DNA of 9,146 bases, from positions 1 through 9,146 of the forward strand of contig JBOGIW010000149.1 in assembly GCA_050748045.1 (NCBI GenBank). The letters are read 5' to 3'. Shown here in pieces: positions 1 to 7,417 of the stretch. The position numbers and the translations under genes were made by a program. The DNA comes from CAVYVZ01 sp050748045 (GTDB lineage: Bacteria > Acidobacteriota > Vicinamibacteria > Vicinamibacterales > UBA2999). How positions within the stretch are numbered: position 1 is the first letter of the stretch; the number at the start of each line of letters is the position of its first letter. Below the pieces are notes generated by a model. The model made no database searches. It saw only the letters and a program-made list of their open reading frames with translations, and was not told where the DNA came from.

Positions 1-1
1 G

Positions 2-2005
2 CTCCAGACGGTCGAGGATCTCTTCTACCGCCTCCCGTTCCGCTATGAAGATCGCAGCCGGATGCAGCCGATCGTCTCGCTGCGGCCGGGGGCCAAGGCG
101 GCGGTGCTCGGCGAGATCAAGAGCGCGCGCCTGTCGATCACGCGCCGGCGCGGCTTCAAGATCTTCAACGCGGTCGTGAGCGACGCGAGCGGCGCCATCC
201 GCTGCACCTGGATGAACCAGGCGTTCCTCGCCGACATTCTCCATCCCCGCTCGACCGTCGTCATGTTCGGCGAGGTGAAGCTCGACTCGAGCGGTCTCCA
301 CTTCATGAACCCGGAGTACGAGCTCGTGGGCGACGACCTCGCCGGCGTGCACACCGCCCGCATCGTGCCGTTCTACGAGAAGACCGGGACGGTGACGCCG
401 AACACGCAGCGCCGGCTGGTCCGCCAGGCGCTCGACGAGCTTCCCGCCCTCGTCCCCGACCTCCTGCCCGCGGACCTGCGCGACCGGCTGGGACTCGTGC
501 CGCGGCGCGTGGCGATGGAGCAGGCGCACTTTCCGGCGAACGAGGCGTCGGTCGACGCGCTCAACGCCTTTCGTACGGCGCCGCAGCGCCGGATGATCTT
601 CGAGGAGCTCTTCCTGTTCCAGGTCGGCCATGCGTGGCGGCGGCACGCGACGAGCATCGAGCTGAAGCCGCACGTGCCGGCCGTCGACGACCGCATCCGC
701 GCCTCGGCGGCGAAGGTCCTGCCGTTCAAGCTGACGCCCGGGCAGCGGCAGGCCGTCAAGGAGATCGTCGACGACATGCGGCTCGCCAGGCCGATGCACC
801 GCCTCCTGCAGGGCGATGTCGGCGCCGGCAAGACGATTGTGGCGCTCCTGGCGGCCGTCGTGGCGATGGAGAACGGCCTGCAGGTGGCGTTCATGGCGCC
901 GACCGAGATCCTTGCCGCGCAGCACTATGCCACGATCGCGAAGCTGCTGGCGCAGTCGCGCTTCCGGGTGGATCTGCTGACAGGCAGCACGCCCGGGCTG
1001 CACAAGCACACGCTGCTGGCGCACATCGAGCGGGGCACCACCAACCTCATCGTCGGCACGCACGCCCTCGTGCAGGAGACGGTGCGGTTCAACCGGCTCG
1101 GCCTGGTCGTGATCGACGAGCAGCACCGGTTCGGCGTCGTGCAGCGCGCGCGGCTCCGCGAGAAAGGCCTTCGCCCCGACGTCCTGCTGATGACGGCGAC
1201 GCCGATCCCGCGCACGCTCGCGCTCACCGACTACAGCGAGCTGGACGTGTCGAAGATCGCCGACCTGCCGCCGGGCCGCAAGCCCGTACGCACGTGGGTG
1301 AAGCCCGAGTCGCGTCGCGACGAGATCTACCGGATCATTCGCGACGAGCTCGACGCCGGCCGCCAGGCGTACATCATCTACCCGCTCGTCGAGGAGTCGG
1401 AGAAGATCGATCTGAAGTCGGCGACTGAGATGGCGGATCACCTGCAGCAGGACGTCTTCCCGGCCTACCGCGTGGCGCTGCTGCACGGGCGGATGAAGCA
1501 GGACGCGAAGGACCGCGTGATGCAGGCCTTCGCGACCGGGCAGGTGCACATCCTCGTGTCCACGACGGTCGTCGAAGTCGGCGTGGACGTGCCGAACGCG
1601 ACGGTGATGGTCGTCGAGCACGCCGAGCGCTTCGGGCTGTCGCAGCTCCACCAGCTCCGCGGCCGCATCGGCCGCGGTGCGCACGCGTCGCACTGCATCC
1701 TCCTGTACCAGGCGCCGTGGACTGACGACGCGCGCGAGCGGCTGAAGGTGATGTCCGAGACGACCGACGGCTTCGCGATCGCGGAGAAAGACCTCGAGCT
1801 CCGCGGTCCCGGCGATTTCTTCGGGACGCGGCAGTCGGGATTGCCGAAGCTCCGCACCGGCGACCTCGTCCGCGACCGCGACATCATGGAAGAGGCGCAC
1901 CGCGAGGCCCGGCGCATCGTGGACGAGGAGAAGCTCACGCGTGAGCTCCAGGAGTTCGTGCAGACCCGCTGGCAGGATCAGTTCGGGCTCATCGAGGTGG
2001 GGTAG
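2..2005 (+). CDS. recG: ATP-dependent DNA helicase RecG (5' partial)
   Basis: RecG unwinds stalled replication forks and Holliday junctions and drives fork reversal and branch migration. The frame is open from base 2 to a TAG at 2003-2005 and gives 667 visible residues. The first visible residues (TVEDLFYRLPFRYEDRS) align to about residue 33 of the 693-aa E. coli protein, so roughly 30 or more N-terminal residues lie outside the window. The ATG at 62 is internal and is not the start. Visible residues about 20-110 are the OB-fold wedge domain that splits the junction. The SF2 helicase core follows: Walker A GDVGAGKT (K277), DEQH box (D372), MTATPIPRT, STTVVEVGVDVP and the QLRGRIGRG arginine-finger motif. 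The ELRGPGDFFGTRQSG segment (bases about 1795-1840) belongs to the C-terminal TRG translocation motif. No frameshift or missing catalytic residue is seen. rsmD follows after 127 bases. Confidence 0.97.
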   Translation, partial: LQTVEDLFYRLPFRYEDRSRMQPIVSLRPGAKAAVLGEIKSARLSITRRRGFKIFNAVVSDASGAIRCTWMNQAFLADILHPRSTVVMFGEVKLDSSGLHFMNPEYELVGDDLAGVHTARIVPFYEKTGTVTPNTQRRLVRQALDELPALVPDLLPADLRDRLGLVPRRVAMEQAHFPANEASVDALNAFRTAPQRRMIFEELFLFQVGHAWRRHATSIELKPHVPAVDDRIRASAAKVLPFKLTPGQRQAVKEIVDDMRLARPMHRLLQGDVGAGKTIVALLAAVVAMENGLQVAFMAPTEILAAQHYATIAKLLAQSRFRVDLLTGSTPGLHKHTLLAHIERGTTNLIVGTHALVQETVRFNRLGLVVIDEQHRFGVVQRARLREKGLRPDVLLMTATPIPRTLALTDYSELDVSKIADLPPGRKPVRTWVKPESRRDEIYRIIRDELDAGRQAYIIYPLVEESEKIDLKSATEMADHLQQDVFPAYRVALLHGRMKQDAKDRVMQAFATGQVHILVSTTVVEVGVDVPNATVMVVEHAERFGLSQLHQLRGRIGRGAHASHCILLYQAPWTDDARERLKVMSETTDGFAIAEKDLELRGPGDFFGTRQSGLPKLRTGDLVRDRDIMEEAHREARRIVDEEKLTRELQEFVQTRWQDQFGLIEVG

Positions 2006-2025
2006 CCTCTGGCTCTGGACCCGTG

Positions 2026-2130
2026 TTGGGAGTTGGATGTTGGGAGTTGGATGTTGGGAGTTGGATGCTGGAAGTTGAGAGTTGGATGTTTGGGAGTTGA
2101 GAGTTGATGTTGGGAGTTGGGAGTTGGATC
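2026..2130 (+). repeat. G/T-rich tandem repeat built of 7-bp modules (3 x 14 bp, then 3 x 21 bp)
   Basis: The 105 bp between recG and rsmD are a tandem array. Three identical 14-bp units TTGGGAGTTGGATG (2026-2039, 2040-2053, 2054-2067) are followed by three diverged 21-bp units (2068-2088, 2089-2109, 2110-2130). Each longer unit looks like the 14-mer plus one extra GGGAGTT-like heptad. The + strand has only two C bases in the array (2068 and 2130). Every 14-bp unit holds GGGAG, a TTGG spacer and an ATG, so the transcript carries serial Shine-Dalgarno/start mimics in different frames. The last unit ends two bases before the rsmD start. The opposite strand reads as a low-complexity Pro/Gln/Ser/Asn peptide, which is not a gene. 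Function is unknown; replication slippage is the likely origin. Confidence 0.95.
2119..2123 (+). promoter_or_regulatory. Repeat-derived ribosome-binding site of rsmD
   Basis: GGGAG at 2119-2123, inside the last repeat unit, ends 9 bases before the ATG at 2133 and is complementary to the 3' end of 16S rRNA. It is the only good Shine-Dalgarno match for that start. It supports ATG 2133 over the in-frame TTG at 2082, which lies inside the repeat and would add 17 repeat-encoded residues. Confidence 0.5.
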
Positions 2131-2132
2131 GG

Positions 2133-2675
2133 ATGCGCGTCATCGCGGGAATGCTGAAGGGGCGTCGTCTCGAGGCCCCGGGCTGGAGCGGGCTGCGCCC
2201 GACGGGCGACAAGCTGCGTGAGACGCTCTTCAACATCCTCGCCCCGCGCATCGAGGGGGCGTGCGTGCTCGACGGCTTCGCGGGGACGGGCGCGGTCGGC
2301 ATCGAGGCCCTCAGCCGCGGCGCCGCGCACGTGACATTCGTCGACGCCGACCGGCGTGCCGTGGCCCTCATCGGGCGGAACCTCTCGCGCTGCGCGATCG
2401 ACGGGGCATTCTCCGTGCATCACGGCGACGTGGCGGCGGTGCTGCGCCGGCTGCCCGCCGAGGACGACTTCGACCTCGTCGTCCTCGACCCTCCCTACGA
2501 CGCGCCGGACGTGACCGGCGTCCTCGACGCCGCCGCCGCGCGGCTGCGCCCGGACGGCCTCGTCGTGCTCGAGCGCGCGACGCGGCGTGAGCCGGACATT
2601 CCGGCGTCGCTCCACCGGGTACGCGACGTGGCGTCGGGGGACAGCGCGCTGACGTTCTTCGAGCGCGGAATCTGA
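2133..2675 (+). CDS. rsmD: 16S rRNA (guanine(966)-N2)-methyltransferase RsmD
   Basis: RsmD transfers a methyl group from S-adenosylmethionine to N2 of G966 of 16S rRNA during 30S assembly. The 180-aa product has the usual family length and the family opening MRVIAGMLKGRRLEAP, followed by the RPTGDKLRETLFNIL segment. The SAM-binding Rossmann motif I is VLDGFAGTGAVGIEALSRGA (D47, G51-T52-G53), with VDADRRA after strand 2. The catalytic motif IV is LDPPY (D119-Y122), typical of N2-guanine and N6-adenine methyltransferases. I chose ATG 2133 because the family starts at this MRVIAG and because a Shine-Dalgarno-like GGGAG lies 9 bases upstream; a longer reading from TTG 2082 would translate the tandem repeat. 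The stop is 33 bases before coaD. The rsmD-coaD pairing is common in bacteria. Confidence 0.95.
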   Translation: MRVIAGMLKGRRLEAPGWSGLRPTGDKLRETLFNILAPRIEGACVLDGFAGTGAVGIEALSRGAAHVTFVDADRRAVALIGRNLSRCAIDGAFSVHHGDVAAVLRRLPAEDDFDLVVLDPPYDAPDVTGVLDAAAARLRPDGLVVLERATRREPDIPASLHRVRDVASGDSALTFFERGI

Positions 2676-2696
2676 CCATCCGGAACCGCGGTTCGA

Positions 2697-2702
2697 TACA
2701 AT
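2697..2702 (+). promoter_or_regulatory. Candidate -10 element of coaD (leaderless arrangement)
   Basis: TACAAT at 2697-2702 matches the bacterial -10 consensus TATAAT at five of six positions and stands out in GC-rich DNA. It ends six bases before the coaD ATG, so transcription would begin at or next to the start codon and give a leaderless mRNA. No Shine-Dalgarno sequence precedes the ATG. A -35 is poor (CTGACC at 2672-2677 with a 19-bp spacer). Confidence 0.4.
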
Positions 2703-2708
2703 GGCCCC

Positions 2709-3224
2709 ATGTCACCCGCCGGCCCCCCGAGCGGCCGTCTCGCGATCTACCCGGGGTCTTTCGACCCGCTCCACAACGGCCACGTGGATATCATCCTGCG
2801 CGGCGCGCACCTCTTCGAGCGCATCCTCGTGGCGGTGCTGATGAACGCCGAAAAGAACCCGCTCTTCAGCGATGACGAGCGCATCGGGATGATCCGGGAC
2901 GTGTTCCGCGAATATCCGAACGTGGAGGTCGACAGCTTCGAGGGGCTGCTGGTCGAGTACGCGCGGCGCAGGCGCGCGAGCGCCATCGTGCGGGGCATTC
3001 GCGCCGTGTCGGACTTCGAGTACGAGTTCCAGATGGCGCTGATGAACCGGCACCTCGAGCCGACGCTCGAGACGGTCTTCATGATGCCGGCCGAGCAGTA
3101 CACCTACCTGAGCTCCCGCCTGATCAAGGAAGTGTTCGGCCTCGGCGGGGAGGTGCGGGGGCTGGTGCCGCCCTTGGTGGAGGCCCGCATGCAGGAGAAG
3201 GCGGGGCGCGTCAATGCTCGCTGA
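2709..3224 (+). CDS. coaD: Pantetheine-phosphate adenylyltransferase CoaD
   Basis: CoaD joins 4'-phosphopantetheine and ATP to give dephospho-CoA and pyrophosphate, the penultimate step of coenzyme A synthesis in the cytoplasm. The 171-aa product is near the usual family length of about 160. It carries the nucleotidyltransferase motif YPGSFDPLHNGH with the H-x-G-H signature (H22, H25), then AIVRGIRAVSDFEYEFQMALMNRHL, which lines the active site, and YLSSRLIKEV near the C-terminus, which contacts the nucleotide. ATG 2709 gives nine residues before the first strand. No Shine-Dalgarno sequence is visible, but a -10-like TACAAT sits six bases upstream, so the mRNA may be leaderless. The 3' end overlaps the aminotransferase gene by 11 bases. 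A small CoA-binding protein is encoded about 4.2 kb downstream; no direct link is shown. Confidence 0.97.
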   Translation: MSPAGPPSGRLAIYPGSFDPLHNGHVDIILRGAHLFERILVAVLMNAEKNPLFSDDERIGMIRDVFREYPNVEVDSFEGLLVEYARRRRASAIVRGIRAVSDFEYEFQMALMNRHLEPTLETVFMMPAEQYTYLSSRLIKEVFGLGGEVRGLVPPLVEARMQEKAGRVNAR

Positions 3225-4407
3225 CCGGCTCTCGCACGTCACCGGGTCGGCCACGCTCGCCGTGGCGGCCGAGGCCGACCGGCTGCGCCGCGCGGGCGTC
3301 GATGTCGTGGACCTCGGCGCCGGCGAGCCCGACTTCGATACGCCCGCCCACGTGAAGGCGGCGGGCATCAGGGCCATCGAGGAGAACTTCACCCGCTACA
3401 CGCCGGCCGCCGGGATTCTCGAGCTGCGCGAAGCCGTGTGCGCGCGGTACCGATCCGACTACGGTGTGCGGATCACGCCCGAGGAAATCCTCATCACCGC
3501 CGGCGGCAAGCAGTCGCTGTTCAACGCGGCGCTGGCGCTCTTCGATCCCGGCGACGAGGTCATCACCCACGCGCCCTGCTGGCCGACGATCCCGGAGCAG
3601 ATCAAGATCGCCGGCGCGACGCCGGTGCTGGTGCGCACGCACGCGGAGGACCGCTTCGAGCTGCACGCCGGCCGCATGATCGACGCGATCACGCCCCGCA
3701 CGAAGGCCATCGTGCTCAACTCGCCTGCGAACCCGACCGGCGCGCTCATCAGCGAGGCGGCGACGCGGGCCATCGCCGGCGCCGCCGCGTCGCGCGGCAT
3801 CTGGATCATCGTCGATCTGTGCTACGAGCGGCTGATTTACGACCGGGTGCCCCACAACCTCGTGGGGATTCTCCTGGATTGCCATCGCGACCGGACGGTG
3901 CTGTGCGGGTCGGCGTCGAAGGCGTACGCGATGACGGGCTGGCGCTGCGGCTGGACCGTCGCGCCGCCGCCGCTCGTCGCCGCGTGCAACACGATTCAGG
4001 GGCACTCCACGTCGAACATCGCATCCATCACGCAGAAGGCCGCGATGGCCGCGCTCACCGGACCGCAGGAGCCGGTCACGCGCATGCTCGACGAGTACCG
4101 CGAGCGGCGCGACCGCGTCCACGCCTGGGTCACGGAGCATCCCGGCATCCGCTGCCTCAAGCCGGCGGGCGCGTTCTACCTGCTCCTCGACATCTCCGAG
4201 GTGCTGTCGCCCGGGGGCATCCGGACCTCGGTGCAGTTCGCGCAGGCGCTCCTCGAGCAGGCGCGCGTGGCCGTCACGCCCGGCGAGGCGTTCGATGCGC
4301 CGGGGCACATCCGGATCTCGTACGCCACCTCCCTCGAGCAGCTTCGCGACGGCGCGACCCGCATCCTGAAGTTCGCGGAAAGCGTGTCCCGCGTTGGAAC
4401 TCGCTGA
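3214..4407 (+). CDS. Class I/II pyridoxal-phosphate aminotransferase, aspartate aminotransferase-like
   Basis: This 397-aa enzyme resembles the Thermus-type aspartate aminotransferases along its full length and probably moves an amino group between an amino acid and a 2-oxo acid. Family residues are present: LGAGEPDFDTP near the N-terminus, GGKQSLFN in the cofactor phosphate region, a Trp (W123) that stacks on PLP, NPTG (N173), D201 and Y204, SASKAYAMTGWR with the Schiff-base Lys236, and HIRISYATS with the carboxylate-binding Arg367. A Lys just before SAT in the Thermus enzyme (as I recall it) is Thr here, so the amino-acid or prephenate preference may differ. The ATG overlaps the coaD stop region by 11 bases and the 3' end overlaps the oxidase start by 14, which suggests translational coupling. 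Family is near certain; substrate is not. Aspartate, aromatic amino acids, alanine or prephenate are all possible. Confidence 0.92.
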   Translation: MLADRLSHVTGSATLAVAAEADRLRRAGVDVVDLGAGEPDFDTPAHVKAAGIRAIEENFTRYTPAAGILELREAVCARYRSDYGVRITPEEILITAGGKQSLFNAALALFDPGDEVITHAPCWPTIPEQIKIAGATPVLVRTHAEDRFELHAGRMIDAITPRTKAIVLNSPANPTGALISEAATRAIAGAAASRGIWIIVDLCYERLIYDRVPHNLVGILLDCHRDRTVLCGSASKAYAMTGWRCGWTVAPPPLVAACNTIQGHSTSNIASITQKAAMAALTGPQEPVTRMLDEYRERRDRVHAWVTEHPGIRCLKPAGAFYLLLDISEVLSPGGIRTSVQFAQALLEQARVAVTPGEAFDAPGHIRISYATSLEQLRDGATRILKFAESVSRVGTR

Positions 4408-5776
4408 CGGCTTCCTGTACGGCCTGCGCGACGCGGTTGGCGCCGCATGGATCCGGACGGATCCGGCGTCGCGCGAGACCTATGGCCAGGACGCGCTCGG
4501 CCAGGGCCATCCGCCCGATCTCGTCGTCCTTCCCGCCGACACGCCGCAGGTGGCCGCCGTCGTCAGGCTGTGCGCGGCGCATCGCGTGGCGATCGTCGTG
4601 CGCGGCGCGGGGACCGGCTACACCGGGGGCGCCGTCCCCACGCACGGCGGCGTCCTGCTGTCGATGGAGCGGATGAACCGCATCCTCGAGATCGACGAGG
4701 TCAACCTGCTCGCGGTCGTCGAGCCGAACGTCATCACCGGCGAGCTGCAGCGGGCGGTGGAGGAGCGCGGGCTGTTCTATCCGCCGGATCCCGCGAGCCT
4801 CGAGCGCTCGGCCCTCGGCGGCAACGTCGCGGAATCGGCCGGCGGGCCGCGCGCGTTCAAGTACGGCACTACGCGCCGTTACGTGCTCGCGCTCGAGGCG
4901 GTGCTCCCCACCGGCGAGGTCATCCACACCGGCTCGAAGGCCGTGAAGAACGTCGTCGGCTACGACCTGACCCAGCTCCTGGTCGGCTCGGAGGGGACGC
5001 TGGCGATTGTGACGAAGATCACCGTGCGCCTCGTGCCGAAGCCATCGGCGCAGGCGACGCTGCTCGGCCTCTTCGACGGCATCGACTCGGCCGTTCGCGC
5101 CGTGAGCGCGCTCATCCGGCTGCGCGCCGTTCCGGCCGCGATCGAGCTCGTCGACGCCGACTCGCTGCGGGCGGTGCACGAGTACCTCGGGCAGACCGTG
5201 GTGCCGCGCGAGGCGCGGGCCGCGCTCGTCATCGAGGTCGACGGCAGCCGTCCCGCGGTGGCCGACGAGATCGAGCGCGTGGCGCAAGGGTGCGTGGAGG
5301 CGGGCGCGGTCGGCGTCGTGCGGGCGGAGACCTCGTCCGAGCGGGAGCAGATCTGGGCGCTGCGCCGGCAGCTCTCGCTCGCGTTGCAGGCGACGGGGCG
5401 GCTGAAGATCAACCACGATGTGGTCGTGCCGCGCGGGCGCGTCCCGGAGCTCTTTGCGGCGATTGCCGAGATCAAGCGCCGGCATGCGCTGCACATCGCG
5501 TGCTTCGGACATGCCGGGGACGGCAATATCCACGTGAACATCATGGTGGACCCGGCCGACGCGGCGGAGCGGGCGCGGGCGCGCGCGGCGGAGCGGATCC
5601 TCTTCGAGCGCGTCGTGGCGCTCGAAGGGTCGATCACCGGCGAGCACGGCATCGGCTTCGCCAAGGCGGCGTACCTCGGGATCGAGCTGTCCGACGCCGA
5701 GATTGCGCTCATGAAGCGCATCAAGCGCGCGTTCGATCCGAACGGGATTCTCAATCCGGGGAAGATTTTCCCGTAG
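4394..5776 (+). CDS. FAD-linked oxidase, glycolate oxidase subunit GlcD / D-lactate dehydrogenase family
   Basis: This is a 460-aa flavoprotein of the VAO/PCMH fold that oxidises a 2-hydroxy acid (glycolate, D-lactate or a similar D-2-hydroxy acid) to the 2-oxo acid. The N-terminal FAD_binding_4 domain shows RGAGTGYTGGA (70-80), SALGGNVAESAGG (139-151), FKYGTT and LLVGSEGTLAIVTKITVRL. The C-terminal FAD-oxidase_C domain shows FGHAGDGNIHVNI (H373, H380; metal and substrate site), GEHGIG (416-421) and the terminal FDPNGILNPGKIFP. These match E. coli GlcD (499 aa) in order and spacing. The only start before the conserved region is TTG 4394, which lies inside the aminotransferase gene (14-base overlap); no in-frame ATG precedes the FAD domain. 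No GlcE, GlcF or iron-sulphur partner is encoded next to it, so the electron acceptor is unknown. Exact substrate not assignable. Confidence 0.93.
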   Translation: MELADGFLYGLRDAVGAAWIRTDPASRETYGQDALGQGHPPDLVVLPADTPQVAAVVRLCAAHRVAIVVRGAGTGYTGGAVPTHGGVLLSMERMNRILEIDEVNLLAVVEPNVITGELQRAVEERGLFYPPDPASLERSALGGNVAESAGGPRAFKYGTTRRYVLALEAVLPTGEVIHTGSKAVKNVVGYDLTQLLVGSEGTLAIVTKITVRLVPKPSAQATLLGLFDGIDSAVRAVSALIRLRAVPAAIELVDADSLRAVHEYLGQTVVPREARAALVIEVDGSRPAVADEIERVAQGCVEAGAVGVVRAETSSEREQIWALRRQLSLALQATGRLKINHDVVVPRGRVPELFAAIAEIKRRHALHIACFGHAGDGNIHVNIMVDPADAAERARARAAERILFERVVALEGSITGEHGIGFAKAAYLGIELSDAEIALMKRIKRAFDPNGILNPGKIFP

Positions 5777-7403
5777 CGCGGTTCGTGACGAGCAGGACCC
5801 GCTCGACGTCGCGGCCGGGATCGGGGACGAGCAGCACGCGGAGCTTGACGTTCGCCGTGTTGAAGTAGCGCACGGCGCCGAGGCGCGTCATCGTCACGCC
5901 GGACGCCGTTTCCAGCCGCGGCAGGTCCGTATCGCGGACGACCATCAGGACGCGCCCGGGCGAGCGCATGAAGGTGACGGCCCGCTCGTCGGTGAAGAGA
6001 TCCTGCTGCGGCGCGCCCGTGTAGAACACGAGGTTTCTCACGAACTCGTGGTAGGCGCCGATCGCCTCGCCGCCTCCGCGGTGCGTCCGGACGAGCGCCG
6101 CCATCTCCTCGACCGGCTCAGGGCGGCGGCCCGACAGCGCGCCGAACTGGACGGCGGTAAACGTCACGGCCGCGCAGACGGGCAGCACGATCGGCAGGCG
6201 CTCCAGCCGGCGCCCGTGCGCGAGCGTGGCGAGCGCCGCCGCGCAGGCGATGAGCGCGCCGGCGGCGATCCACGTCATGGCCGGTATCGCCGGCACGAAC
6301 AGCTCGCGCGCGCGTACGAGCAGGAGCGCCACCACGGCCAGGAGCACGGCCGTCGCGCGCGTCGCGAGCCTGAGATCGCGCTGCGCGCCGCGATCGCCCC
6401 TGGTCGCGGCCTCGAGGCGGCGGAGCAGGGCGCGCGCCAGCAGCACGGCGATGGGCGGCAGGATCGGCAGGATGTACCGCGGCTGCTTGCCGATGGACAC
6501 GGAGAAGAAGACGAGCGGCGCCGCCGCCCAGATCGCCAGCCGCCAGTCCGCGTCGGTCAGGGCCAGCCCCCGTGCGTAGAGGTCGCGCCCGCCGCGCCAG
6601 AGACACACGGCGAGATACGGCGTCCACGGCAGCAGCCCGCCGGCGACGACCGGCACGTAGAAGAGCGGCGATCGCGGGCTGTTGAAGCGGTCGGTCGCGA
6701 AGCGCTCGAGGTTGTCGCCCACGAAGAAGCTCTGGAGGTACGCGGTTCCATGCTCGGCGGTCATCGCCACGTACCACGGCAGTCCAACCGCGGCGCACAC
6801 GACCGCTCCAAGGGCGAGGGATCGTGCGCTGACCCGCCGGCGGCGCCGCTCGCGCCACCAGACCGGCAGAAACACCAGCGCCGGCAGGATCAGCGCGAGC
6901 GGTCCCTTGGTGAGGAACCCGAGACCCGCCGCGAGTCCCGCCAGCATCCACCGATCGTCGAACGCGGAGGCGATGGCGAGCGTGACGAAGAAGGCGAGGG
7001 GCAGATCCGGCAGCGCCATGCGCGCGACGGCGAAGTAGCCGAAGCACGTCGCCGCGATCGCGCCGGCCAGCCACCCGGCGTCCGCGCGCCCGGTGAGACG
7101 CGCGCCGGCGCCCCACGTGACGAAGACGAGGCCGAGGCCCGCCAGCGCCGACCAGGCGCGCGCCGACCACTCGCCGATGCCGGCGATGAGGTACGTGACG
7201 GCAGTCAGCCAGTAGTAGAGAATCGGCTTCTGCCAGCGGGGCTCGTCGTTGTAGTACGGCGTCAGCCAGTCGCCGCGATCGACCATTTCGCGCGCGGACT
7301 CCGCGTAGAACGCCTCATCCGCGTCGGTGATCGCCGGGAGGCCGAGACCCACGAAAAACGTCAGGGCGCAGAGGAAAAGCAGGACGAGTGCCGGTCGACG
7401 CAC
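5751..7403 (-). CDS. Glycosyltransferase family 39 (ArnT-like) integral membrane protein
   Basis: The 550-aa product is a GT-C fold enzyme that probably moves a sugar from a polyprenyl-phosphate donor onto lipid A, another glycan or protein on the periplasmic side of the inner membrane. The first membrane helix (5-24) is followed by the family loop with DADEAFYAESARE (D27, D29, E30: likely catalytic and metal region), GDWLTPYYNDEPRWQKP and LYYWL. Further matches are TKGPLAL, NSPRSPLFYVPV...GLLPWTPY and IGKQPRYILPILP (G305-P316). I count about a dozen hydrophobic segments ending near residue 425, then a soluble C-terminal part of about 120 residues. The start is GTG 7403, with an in-frame stop three codons upstream; an ATG at 7413 is out of frame. 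Its end overlaps the convergent oxidase gene by 26 bases. No polyprenyl-sugar synthase is adjacent, so donor and acceptor cannot be named. Confidence 0.9.
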   Translation of the reverse strand: MRRPALVLLFLCALTFFVGLGLPAITDADEAFYAESAREMVDRGDWLTPYYNDEPRWQKPILYYWLTAVTYLIAGIGEWSARAWSALAGLGLVFVTWGAGARLTGRADAGWLAGAIAATCFGYFAVARMALPDLPLAFFVTLAIASAFDDRWMLAGLAAGLGFLTKGPLALILPALVFLPVWWRERRRRRVSARSLALGAVVCAAVGLPWYVAMTAEHGTAYLQSFFVGDNLERFATDRFNSPRSPLFYVPVVAGGLLPWTPYLAVCLWRGGRDLYARGLALTDADWRLAIWAAAPLVFFSVSIGKQPRYILPILPPIAVLLARALLRRLEAATRGDRGAQRDLRLATRATAVLLAVVALLLVRARELFVPAIPAMTWIAAGALIACAAALATLAHGRRLERLPIVLPVCAAVTFTAVQFGALSGRRPEPVEEMAALVRTHRGGGEAIGAYHEFVRNLVFYTGAPQQDLFTDERAVTFMRSPGRVLMVVRDTDLPRLETASGVTMTRLGAVRYFNTANVKLRVLLVPDPGRDVERVLLVTNRATGKSSPD

Positions 7404-7411
7404 GAGCGCTC

Positions 7412-7417
7412 ATTCTG
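7412..7417 (-). promoter_or_regulatory. Candidate -10 element of the glycosyltransferase gene
   Basis: On the minus strand CAGAAT (7417 down to 7412) ends eight bases before the GTG start at 7403. It is a four-of-six match to TATAAT. Any promoter for this gene must lie in the 27-bp gap or in the neighbouring gene, and no Shine-Dalgarno site is evident. The assignment is weak and rests mostly on position. Confidence 0.2.

Noticed and set aside
792..800. CGATGCACC inside recG, identical to a unit of the rho-upstream array
   Set aside because: A single 9-mer in a conserved coding region is expected by chance and codon use; no array is present.
2082..2132. N-terminal extension of RsmD from TTG 2082
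   Set aside because: These 17 codons are translated repeat; the family begins at MRVIAG (2133), which has its own Shine-Dalgarno match.
1989..2615. Long minus-strand frame over rsmD with a Pro/Gln/Ser/Asn-rich N-less tail
   Set aside because: It is the shadow of rsmD in GC-rich DNA; its repetitive end is only the complement of the tandem repeat, and it has no recognisable domain.
4274..5647. 457-codon minus-strand frame opposite the oxidase gene
   Set aside because: Arg/His/Asp-rich antisense shadow without domains; the plus strand encodes a full-length, motif-complete flavoprotein.
5759..5772. GGGAA/TTCCC hairpin as a bidirectional terminator
   Set aside because: The stem is only five base pairs with no adequate T-tract on either strand.
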